DNA of 9,145 nt from Actinomycetota bacterium (GTDB taxonomy: Bacteria; Actinomycetota; Thermoleophilia; Solirubrobacterales; Solirubrobacteraceae), in NCBI GenBank assembly GCA_005883905.1, contig VAYD01000089.1, positions 6,970 to 16,114 of the forward strand, given 5' to 3'. Position 1 is the first letter of the stretch; every line of letters begins with the position of its first letter. Positions 1 through 6,264 of the stretch are shown here, piece by piece. The position numbers were made by a program, and so were the translations under genes. The notes beneath the pieces are model-generated. The model searched no databases. It was not told the DNA's origin and was given only the letters and a program-made list of their open reading frames with translations.

Positions 1-1
1 C

Positions 2-1207
2 GACTGGCGCGGGCGCCGCCACACGACCCGCTACGGCTCGGCCGACGACCTGGCGAACATCCTCATCGGCGCCGACCTGAACCCGTACGTGCAGGCGGCG
101 CTGCCGGCGGCCATCCACGCAGCGGTCGAGGGCGACCCGGCGATGCTGCTGCGACTGCGCCGCGCGACCGCCGGCCCGCCGGTGCGGCTCGCGGATCTCA
201 GCGCGGGGCTCAACGTCACGACGAACTGCCAGGACACGCGGCTGCCCTTCGCGCTCTCGGCGCCGTTGGCCGACCGGCCCGCGCTGCTCGAGCAGGGGGT
301 CACGCTCGACGACCACGCGCTGTACCCGTTCACGCACGCGACCGTCGCGACCAACTCGGTCGCGCACGACTGCCTGCTCTGGCCGGACGCCGAGGGGGTC
401 TCTGTGCCGTCGACGGCGCCGCTGCCCGACGTGCCGGCGCTGATCCTCGACGGGCGGCTCGACCTCCGCACGCCGCTGGAGAACGGCCAGGAGCTGGCGC
501 GCGAGCTGCCGCATGCGAGCGTCGTGACCGTGCCGGGCACGGGTCACGACGAGCTCGACAGCGACTTCACGGGCTGCGCCGCGATCGCGCTGCGGCGGTT
601 CGCGGACGGCAGGCAGGTCGGCGACCCGTGCGCGGGCAAGAGCAATGCGGTCTCGCCGTACCCGATCGCGCCGCGCCGGCTCAGCGGCTTCCGCGTCGCG
701 CCTGGGACGTCGGGCAACCGCGGCCGCGTCGTCTCGGCGGCGATCGTCTCCGCGCTCGACGCCCGCGCCGCGATCCTGCAGGACCTCTTCGCCGGCTTCG
801 AGGAGCTGCGCGGCGGCGGGCTCCGCGGCGGCTCCTACGCGCTGAAGGGCAGCGACAGCCTCGTCCTGCGCCGCTACCGCTACGTCGCCGGCGTCCGCGT
901 CAGCGGCTCGCTGCGGCTCGGCGCCGGCAACACGAACGGCCGCGTCCGCGTCGACGGCCCCGGCAAGCTCGACGGCACGCTCGTGCTCGACGGGCGCGGC
1001 GGCGCCCGCGGCACGATCGGCGGCCGCCACGTCCGCGCCAGGCGGCTCAGCGCCGGCGCCGCTGCTTGGGCCTGTGGCCGTGCTTCTTCTTGTGTCGCGC
1101 CTTCTTCTTTGCGGGTGCCTTGGCCTGCCTGCCTGGGATCAGCTCCTGGATCCCCGGCTCGCCCACTGCCACGTCGAGGATCTGCATGTGCGACGGGTCG
1201 CCGTTGA
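2..1207 (+). CDS. Alpha/beta hydrolase, S33/TAP-like peptidase family, C-terminal part with unknown extension (5' end missing)
   Basis: The frame is open from the left edge, so the N-terminus and the nucleophile-serine region lie outside the window; 401 codons remain. Residues about 1-140 resemble the cap and middle region of tripeptidyl-aminopeptidase-like hydrolases, including the 'TTNCQD' segment. Residues about 142-203 match the TAP-like C-terminal domain: 'PALILDGRLDLRTP' supplies the expected acid (Asp154) and 'VPGTGHDE' the catalytic His182. Family members are usually exported hydrolases acting on peptides or esters; the substrate here is unknown. Residues about 205-318 form an extra Gly/Arg-rich domain with beta-like repeats ('RYVAGVRVSGSLRL', 'GKLDGTLVLDG') that I do not recognise. 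From about residue 318 the frame reads antisense through the 3' end of the convergent propeller gene, and third-position GC bias disappears there. The original protein probably ended near position 1050. Confidence 0.82.
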   Translation, partial: DWRGRRHTTRYGSADDLANILIGADLNPYVQAALPAAIHAAVEGDPAMLLRLRRATAGPPVRLADLSAGLNVTTNCQDTRLPFALSAPLADRPALLEQGVTLDDHALYPFTHATVATNSVAHDCLLWPDAEGVSVPSTAPLPDVPALILDGRLDLRTPLENGQELARELPHASVVTVPGTGHDELDSDFTGCAAIALRRFADGRQVGDPCAGKSNAVSPYPIAPRRLSGFRVAPGTSGNRGRVVSAAIVSALDARAAILQDLFAGFEELRGGGLRGGSYALKGSDSLVLRRYRYVAGVRVSGSLRLGAGNTNGRVRVDGPGKLDGTLVLDGRGGARGTIGGRHVRARRLSAGAAAWACGRASSCVAPSSLRVPWPACLGSAPGSPARPLPRRGSACATGRR

Positions 1208-2132
1208 CGTAGCTCTGGTCGGCGACGATCAGGCTGTTGGCGAGGAACCCGACGCTCGACGGCGCGTCGAAGGTCGCCGGGGAGCGGTCGATCTCCTTGC
1301 CGTCGGCGCCGACGCAGACGATCTGGTTCGCCAGCGGGCTGACCAGCGCCACGTAGATCCGCCCCGAGTTCGCGAGCGCGAGGCCGTCGGGCGCCTCCGC
1401 CGGGCCGCTCTCCCACAGCTGCGTGAGGGCGCCGGGACGCCCGTCCGAGCCGATCGGCACCGTGTAGATGCGTCCCGTCGCCGGGTTGCCGCCGCCGAGT
1501 CCCGCCGAGCTGGCCTGGCTGATCACGAGCGTGCGATGGTCCGCGGCGAGCGCGATCCCTGCCGTGCCGAACATGTCGCCGTCCAGGCGCTTGTCGGCGA
1601 GCCACACCTGCGCGGCGCCGCCGCCGGGCGGCACGCGCCAGATCACCGCCTGCTGGTAGTCGGTCACGTACAGCGAGCCGTCGGGCCCCCAGGCGCCGTA
1701 GTCGGCCATCGGCGTCTGGTCGTGCAGCGCCGGCAGGTCGGCGAACGTGGCGTACGTCGTCTGCGCACCGGTCCGCGGGTCGAGCAGGATCACGCGCGCC
1801 GGCGCCTTGTCGAGCAGCACGAGCCGGCCTTTCGCGTCGCTCGTGGCGACCTGGACGCCATGGGCCTGCGAGAGGTCCTGGCCCTGGATCGTCCAGGAGC
1901 GCAGCAGCGTCCCGTCGGCGAGGTACTCGAACACGCGCGACGGCACGGTGTCGCCAGACGGGTTGTCGTAGGTGCCCTCGTAGATGCGGCCGTTGGGCGC
2001 GACGTACGCGCGCGCCGGGTAGCCGGGCGGCGGCACGGTCGCGAGCGGCCGCGCGTCCCAGCGCGGGCGGTCGGCGTGGGCGACGGCCGGGACCGCCAGC
2101 GCGAGGAGGGCGAGGATGAACGCAAGTCTCAC
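1047..2132 (-). CDS. Secreted SMP-30/gluconolactonase-like six-bladed beta-propeller protein
   Basis: This 361-residue protein starts with a Sec signal peptide (residues 1-20, 'RLAFILALLALAVPAVAHA', cleavage expected after AHA). The rest has repeated propeller-blade motifs: 'YVAPNGRIYEG', 'GAWGPDGSLYVTD', 'APDGLALANSGRIYVAL'. These resemble the SMP-30/gluconolactonase/LRE-like fold, whose members hydrolyse lactones or phosphotriesters or serve as binding scaffolds. I cannot assign a substrate. The C-terminus (about 337-361) is a strongly basic tail rich in Lys, Arg and His. The GTG start at 2132 is chosen because it begins the signal peptide, overlaps the upstream gene's TGA as GTGA, and follows GGAGGTG at 2150-2144. 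Longer in-frame extensions to 2318 only read antisense through the oxidase gene. Its last 161 bp overlap the convergent hydrolase frame, and the codon bias there supports this gene. Confidence 0.85.
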   Translation of the reverse strand: MRLAFILALLALAVPAVAHADRPRWDARPLATVPPPGYPARAYVAPNGRIYEGTYDNPSGDTVPSRVFEYLADGTLLRSWTIQGQDLSQAHGVQVATSDAKGRLVLLDKAPARVILLDPRTGAQTTYATFADLPALHDQTPMADYGAWGPDGSLYVTDYQQAVIWRVPPGGGAAQVWLADKRLDGDMFGTAGIALAADHRTLVISQASSAGLGGGNPATGRIYTVPIGSDGRPGALTQLWESGPAEAPDGLALANSGRIYVALVSPLANQIVCVGADGKEIDRSPATFDAPSSVGFLANSLIVADQSYVNGDPSHMQILDVAVGEPGIQELIPGRQAKAPAKKKARHKKKHGHRPKQRRRR

Positions 2133-3628
2133 AGCTCGTCCAGCACCTCCTTGGCGGCGCGCTGGCCGGAGCGCACGGCGCCGTCCATGTATCCGTTCCA
2201 GTACGTCGAGGTCTCGGTGCCGGCCCAGTGGATCGCGCCGACGGGCTGGCGCATCTGGTCGCCGTAGGCCAGCAGCGTCCCGGGCCCCGCGATGCCGACG
2301 GGGCAGCCGCGGCTCCACTGCTCGGTGGTCCAGCGCGTGTCGAAGAAGGCCTGGGGGCTGCGCGCCTGCTCGCCGAAGAACGACGCGAACTCGCCGAGCA
2401 CCGTGTCGCGGCCATCCGGCGGCGCCATGCGCTGGTACGTGCGCGCGGAGTCGCCGCCGACGAACCCGAAGATCACGCCCGGGCCATCATCGGGCGGCGA
2501 GTCGTCGAACGTCGCGCTGACCAGGCCGTCGATCGAGACCGCCTGGCCGGTCAGCCCCTGGTCGCGCCAGAACGGCTTGTCGTAGTAGGCGTCGACCTTC
2601 ATGAGGCTGCCGTTCGGCATGCGCTGCACGAGCTGGTCGCGGAGGGCGGGGAGGAGCGGCTGGTACTGGATGCGGCCCGACATCGTCGGCGGCGTCGCCA
2701 CGATCACGCGCTTGCACCTGACCGTGTAGCGGTCGGAGGTGACCGTGACGCGGCCGCCCTTCTGCACGATCCGGCGAACCGGCGACTTCACCACGACGCG
2801 CGGGCCGAGCTGCTGCGCGATCCGCAGCGCGATCTGCTGCGAGCCGCCGACGAGCCGCCACATCTGGCCGCCGTTGCGCGTGTCGAAGTTGCGCTCGAAC
2901 GTGCCTGGGTTCGTCTCGTTGCCCGACGCAGCGATGTAGAAGAGGACGAACAGCAGCGACAGCTCGCGCGGCTCGGCGCCGAAGATCGGCCGCGTCGCGA
3001 GCGGCACGAGCCGGCGGAACTTCGGCGACGCGCTGTTGTTCTTCACCCACGTCTCGAGCGTCTGCCCGTCCCAGTCGGACGCGCTCGACGCGTTCCACGG
3101 CGCATCGACGGGCACGCTGTTGGCCATCGAGTCGAGCTGCTGCACGACCAGCGCCAGCTCTGGCAGGACGACCGGGTCCAGCGGCGCGGTGCCGGTCGGC
3201 CCGGTGTCGCTGTACGTCGAGCGCTGGCCGTCGGCGATGTAGACGTTGTCGCCGGTGTCATACGTGTCGAACTTCTCGACGCCGAGCTCCGTGGCCAGGT
3301 CGAGCACGTGGTCCTGCGTCGGGCCGACGAACGTGCCGCCGCGCTCGGACACCTTCCCGCCGCCGAGCTCGTGGTTCTGCACGCGGCCGCCGACGACGCT
3401 GCGCGCCTCGAGCACGACGACCGACTTGCCGGCCTTGACGAGGTCGCGCGCCGCCGTCAGCCCGGCGAACCCGGCGCCGACGACGCAGACGTCCGCGGTG
3501 CGGGTGCGGTGGCGCCTGGCCTTGGCCTTCGTCTTGCGCTTCTTCGCCTCGGCTGCGCCTGGAAGCGCCGCCGCCGCTCCAGTGGTCAGTGCACCGGCGA
3601 CGAATCGCCGGCGAGTGGTCTCAGTCAT
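2129..3628 (-). CDS. Tat-exported flavin monoamine oxidase family protein (FAD-dependent)
   Basis: 499 residues. The N-terminus has a twin-arginine signal ('TTRRRFVAGAL', residues 4-14, then an Ala-rich stretch to about 28), so export of the folded, cofactor-loaded protein is predicted. A Lys/Arg-rich linker (29-43) follows. The FAD-binding Rossmann motif is 'VVGAGFAGLTAARDL' (49-63), then 'LEARSVVGGRV' (73-83) and the flavin-contacting 'RGGTFVG'. Lys344 ('GSLMKVDAYY') aligns with the conserved lysine of monoamine oxidases. The C-terminal motif 'WAGTETSTYWNGYMDGAV' (468-485) is classic MAO. Cys442 ('RGCPVG') sits 38 residues before Tyr480, the spacing between human MAO-B Cys397 (covalent FAD) and Tyr435, which suggests covalently bound flavin. 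The partner aromatic residue (Tyr398 in MAO-B) is Pro443. Expected reaction: oxidation of an amine or amino acid to imine/aldehyde with H2O2; substrate unknown. The ATG at 3628 follows AGGGGA at good spacing. First gene of a two-gene unit with the propeller gene. Confidence 0.9.
   Translation of the reverse strand: MTETTRRRFVAGALTTGAAAALPGAAEAKKRKTKAKARRHRTRTADVCVVGAGFAGLTAARDLVKAGKSVVVLEARSVVGGRVQNHELGGGKVSERGGTFVGPTQDHVLDLATELGVEKFDTYDTGDNVYIADGQRSTYSDTGPTGTAPLDPVVLPELALVVQQLDSMANSVPVDAPWNASSASDWDGQTLETWVKNNSASPKFRRLVPLATRPIFGAEPRELSLLFVLFYIAASGNETNPGTFERNFDTRNGGQMWRLVGGSQQIALRIAQQLGPRVVVKSPVRRIVQKGGRVTVTSDRYTVRCKRVIVATPPTMSGRIQYQPLLPALRDQLVQRMPNGSLMKVDAYYDKPFWRDQGLTGQAVSIDGLVSATFDDSPPDDGPGVIFGFVGGDSARTYQRMAPPDGRDTVLGEFASFFGEQARSPQAFFDTRWTTEQWSRGCPVGIAGPGTLLAYGDQMRQPVGAIHWAGTETSTYWNGYMDGAVRSGQRAAKEVLDEL
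2144..2150 (-). promoter_or_regulatory. Ribosome binding site for the propeller gene's GTG start
   Basis: GGAGGTG lies within the last codons of the upstream amine oxidase gene and ends 11 nt before the GTG at 2132. It supports the GTG start over the upstream in-frame ATG at 2318. Confidence 0.5.
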
Positions 3629-3691
3629 GCGAATGGTTCCCCTGTCTGGAAGCGACTCATGTTCCTCGACGCGCCCGTAGCATGCGCCGCC
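3629..3691. promoter_or_regulatory. Divergent intergenic region, amine oxidase / aldolase
   Basis: These 63 bp separate two divergent two-gene units and must carry, or overlap, promoters for both. I see no convincing -10/-35 pair or palindrome. If the aldolase instead used the in-frame ATG at 3659, only 30 bp would remain. Confidence 0.35.
3638..3643 (-). promoter_or_regulatory. Ribosome binding site for the amine oxidase
   Basis: On the minus strand AGGGGA lies 9 nt before the ATG at 3628. It fixes the start just before the twin-arginine signal; the open frame continues upstream to 4153 only as antisense of the aldolase gene. Confidence 0.5.
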
Positions 3692-4339
3692 ATGCAGCTG
3701 GCCGACCTGCGCGAGGACGTCGCCGCCGCCTGCCGGCGGCTGGCAGCCGACGGGCTCGTCCACGCGACGGCGGGCAACGTCAGCGCGCGCGACGGCGACC
3801 TGATCGCGATCACGCCGACGGGGGCGCGGCTCGAGGAGCTGCGCGCGGAGGAGGTCGCGGTCGTCGATCGCTCCGGCGCGCAAGTCGACGGGGCGCTGGC
3901 GCCGACCTCCGAGCTCGAGCTGCATCTCGGCGTCGTCGAGCGGTTCGGCGCGGGCGCCGTGGTGCACACGCACGCGCCGTTCGCCACGGCGCTGAGCTGC
4001 GTGCTCGACGAGGTCCCGCTCGTGCACTACGAGATGCTGATGCTCGGCGGGCCGGTGCGGGTCGCGCCGTACGCGACGTTCGGGACGCCCGAGCTCGCAG
4101 CGGGCTGCCTCGACGCGCTCGACGGGCGGACCGCGGCGCTGATGGCCAACCATGGCGCGATCACGTGGGGCTCGGACCTCGCGGGCGCGCTCGCGGCGAC
4201 CGAGGTGCTCGAGTGGGCATGCGAGGTCTACTGGCGCGCGGCGCAGCTCGGCACGCCGCGGGTGATGGACGACGCGGCGCGCGAGGAGTTCATGACGGCG
4301 CTGACGCAGCGCGGCTACGGGCGCAAGGAGGCGCGGTGA
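3692..4339 (+). CDS. Class II (zinc) aldolase/adducin family protein, FucA-like
   Basis: 215 residues, the same length as E. coli L-fuculose-1-phosphate aldolase. The active-site pattern of that family is present: 'TAGNVSAR' (26-33) for phosphate/substrate binding, Glu74 in 'PTSELELH' (FucA Glu73), zinc ligands His92 and His94 in 'VVHTHA', and His154 in 'MANHGAI' (FucA His155). The reaction expected is zinc-dependent retro-aldol cleavage of a ketose- or deoxyketose-1-phosphate to dihydroxyacetone phosphate plus an aldehyde. Some relatives are epimerases or decarboxylases, so the substrate stays open. An in-frame ATG at 3659 has a GGAAG at suitable spacing and would add 11 residues; the start at 3692 fits family length and N-terminus better, though no clear ribosome binding site precedes it. 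The gene overlaps the downstream kinase by 4 bp (GTGA). Confidence 0.88.
   Translation: MQLADLREDVAAACRRLAADGLVHATAGNVSARDGDLIAITPTGARLEELRAEEVAVVDRSGAQVDGALAPTSELELHLGVVERFGAGAVVHTHAPFATALSCVLDEVPLVHYEMLMLGGPVRVAPYATFGTPELAAGCLDALDGRTAALMANHGAITWGSDLAGALAATEVLEWACEVYWRAAQLGTPRVMDDAAREEFMTALTQRGYGRKEAR
4325..4331 (+). promoter_or_regulatory. Ribosome binding site for the kinase GTG start
   Basis: AAGGAGG, inside the last codons of the aldolase gene, lies 4 nt before the GTG at 4336. It favours this GTG over the in-frame ATG at 4351, which would be 19 nt away. Confidence 0.6.
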
Positions 4340-5247
4340 AGGCGATCGCGATGGGGGTGCACGTGCTCGACGTGCTCGTGCGCCCGGTCGAGGCGATCCC
4401 GGAAGGGCAGGGCGGCCAGCTCGTCGAGCAGATCAAGATGACGGCGGCCGGCTCCGCGGGCGGCGCCGCGCTCGTGCTCTCGAAGCTCGGCGCGCAGGTG
4501 CGCAGCGCGGGTGCGGTCGGCACCGATGCGGCGGGGGACATGCTGCTGGCGCTGCTGGAGCGCGACGGCGTCGACACCTCGCTGCTGCTGCGCCGCGACG
4601 AGGCGCAGACGTCGGCCAGTGTGCTGCCGATCCGCCCGGACGGCTCGCGGCCCGCGTTCCACGTCGTCGGCGCCAACGCCACCTATGGCCCGGACGACGT
4701 CGACTGGGACGCGATCGGCGACGCCACGCACCTGCACCTCGGCGGGCCGGAGTTCATGGGCGGCGAGGCCGCGGCCACGATCCTGAGCGCGGCGCGCGAG
4801 CGTGGCATCACGACCTCGGCGGACATCCTCGCGCCGGGCGACAGCGGGATCGTCGACTGGATCGCGCCGGCGTTCGAGCATCTCGACTACCTGCTGCCCA
4901 ACGACGAGCAGGTGCTCGGCTTCAGCGGCGAATCGGACCTCGTCGCCGGCGCCCGCGCGCTGCTCGACCGCGGCGTCGGCTGCGTCGCGGCGACGCGCGG
5001 CGCCGACGGCGCGGTGGTCGTCGGCGCCGACGGGGTGGAGGAGGTGCCGGCGTTCCAGGTCGACGTCGTCGACACCACCGGCTGCGGCGACGCGTTCAGC
5101 GCCGGCTTCCTTCGCGGCCTCTCTCTGGGCCGCTCGCGCCGCGATGCGGCCGTCCTCGGCTGCGCGGCGGCGGCGCTCGTCGCCCAGGGCCTGGGCAGCG
5201 ACTACGGCGAGTTCGACCTCGCCGCCGCGGACTCACTCAGCGGCTAG
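4336..5247 (+). CDS. PfkB/ribokinase-family carbohydrate kinase
   Basis: 303 residues, normal for the family. The N-terminal signature region is 'AGSAGGAALVLSKLGAQV' (38-55), followed by 'GAVGTDAAGDMLLALLERDGVD', the usual ribokinase-fold start. 'LLPNDEQ' (186-192) carries the N-x-x-E-type magnesium/phosphate motif. The C-terminal signature 'DTTGCGDAFSAGFLRG' (246-261) holds the anion hole and catalytic base Asp252. The common 'GGN' of signature 1 reads 'GGA' here, a deviation that may affect sugar recognition. It is expected to phosphorylate a sugar hydroxyl with ATP in the cytoplasm. Overlap of its GTG start with the aldolase TGA implies co-translation, so the likely role is to make the phosphosugar that the aldolase splits. 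Its last 15 bp overlap the convergent fumarylacetoacetase gene. Substrate is not deducible. Confidence 0.88.
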   Translation: MKAIAMGVHVLDVLVRPVEAIPEGQGGQLVEQIKMTAAGSAGGAALVLSKLGAQVRSAGAVGTDAAGDMLLALLERDGVDTSLLLRRDEAQTSASVLPIRPDGSRPAFHVVGANATYGPDDVDWDAIGDATHLHLGGPEFMGGEAAATILSAARERGITTSADILAPGDSGIVDWIAPAFEHLDYLLPNDEQVLGFSGESDLVAGARALLDRGVGCVAATRGADGAVVVGADGVEEVPAFQVDVVDTTGCGDAFSAGFLRGLSLGRSRRDAAVLGCAAAALVAQGLGSDYGEFDLAAADSLSG

Positions 5248-6264
5248 CACCACGCCGCGCACCTCGCCGAGCTCGATCGCGCCGTCCGGCGTGCGGCCGC
5301 GCAGGACGAGCTCCTCGCCGTCGGAGAGGAACGGGCCCTGGGTCTCGAGCAGGCAGGCGCGCATCTGCGGCTCCGGACCGGAGACCGTGCCGGAGCCGAA
5401 GAGGTCGCCGGGGCGGATCGTCGCGCCGTTGGAGGTGGCGTGGGCGAGCTGCTGCTCCGGGCTCCAGTACAGGTGGCGCGAGTTGCTGGTGCAGATCACC
5501 TCGCCGCCGCGGACCGCCTCGAGCTCGAGGTCCAGGACGCGCGGCTCGGAGGCCTGCAGGTGCGGCGCGGGCACCGGATCCTGCGGCTCGCCCTCGACGC
5601 GGTAGGGGGCCAGCGCGGCCGCGGGCGTGATCCACGCCGCCAGCGACGTGGCGAACGACTTGCCCAGGAACGGGCCGAGCGGCTGATACTCGAAGCTCTG
5701 GATCGCGCGGGCGCTCCAGTCGTTCATCAGGGCGAACCCGAAGATCGCGTCCGAGCCCGTGACGAACGCGAGCTCGAGCTCGTAGTCGAGCATCGGCTCG
5801 GGCCCGACGGCGTCCGGACCCAGGCGGCCGGCCGGGCGGCGCACCGGCGTCCCGGACACCGCGACGGTCCCGGCGCGCCCGTGGTAGCCGACCGGCACGC
5901 GGCGCCAATTGGGCAGCAGCGGCTCGGCGTCGGGCCGGAACAGGCGGCTGACGTTCTCGGCGTGGAAGCGCGACGAGTAGAAGTCCACGTAGTCGCCGAC
6001 CGCGACCGGCAGCAGCAGCTCGACCTCGTCGAGCGACCACCCCGGCAACCCGGGGTCCGCCAGCTCCGCGACGCGCCCGTGCACGTCGTCCCAGGCCTGC
6101 GCGCCGAGCGCCAGGAACGGGTTCAGCGACGGAGCGTCGAACGTCCCCGGCGGCACCGGAAGGTCGAGCGCGCTCAGGTCGATCGCGCGATCGCCGAGCC
6201 GCACCGCGCAGCGCGCTTCGCCCCCCGGCGGGCGCGCGACGCCGTACGGCAGGTCGAGCGTCAC
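5233..6264 (-). CDS. fahA: Fumarylacetoacetase (fumarylacetoacetate hydrolase)
   Basis: 343 residues. It hydrolyses 4-fumarylacetoacetate to fumarate and acetoacetate, the last step of homogentisate (Phe/Tyr) breakdown. The match is to true FAH rather than the broad FAH superfamily: 'LPYGVA' start, 'DFYSSRFHAENV', 'LPNWRRVPVGYHGR' followed by 'SGTPVRRPAG', 'MNDWSARAIQSFEYQPLGPF', 'LGKSF', 'RPGDLFGSGTVSGPEP'. From memory of the mammalian enzyme, metal ligands map to Asp94, Glu162, Glu164 and Asp182, the catalytic His to His101, and Arg186, Gln189, Lys202 and Glu298 to the other active-site residues; all are present. The loop between Glu164 and 'FGFALMNDW' is about 14 residues shorter than in the mammalian enzyme. 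The GTG at 6264 overlaps the crotonase stop (GTGA) with no visible Shine-Dalgarno, so translation is probably coupled. Other pathway genes are not in the window. Confidence 0.92.
   Translation of the reverse strand: MTLDLPYGVARPPGGEARCAVRLGDRAIDLSALDLPVPPGTFDAPSLNPFLALGAQAWDDVHGRVAELADPGLPGWSLDEVELLLPVAVGDYVDFYSSRFHAENVSRLFRPDAEPLLPNWRRVPVGYHGRAGTVAVSGTPVRRPAGRLGPDAVGPEPMLDYELELAFVTGSDAIFGFALMNDWSARAIQSFEYQPLGPFLGKSFATSLAAWITPAAALAPYRVEGEPQDPVPAPHLQASEPRVLDLELEAVRGGEVICTSNSRHLYWSPEQQLAHATSNGATIRPGDLFGSGTVSGPEPQMRACLLETQGPFLSDGEELVLRGRTPDGAIELGEVRGVVLAAE

Noticed and set aside
880..2415. Long Arg/Ala-rich open frames on both strands through the propeller gene, such as 880-2415 (-) and 1074-2267 (+)
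   Set aside because: They lack motifs and sensible composition and exist because GC-rich DNA has few stop codons. The propeller frame has a signal peptide, blade motifs and an RBS.
2228..3691. Open frame upstream of the aldolase start running antisense through the amine oxidase gene
   Set aside because: The region has clear oxidase motifs on the minus strand; the family N-terminus and length place the aldolase start at 3692.
3629..4153. N-terminal extension of the amine oxidase to 4153
   Set aside because: It is antisense to the aldolase active-site region, whereas the ATG at 3628 has an RBS and starts a twin-arginine signal.
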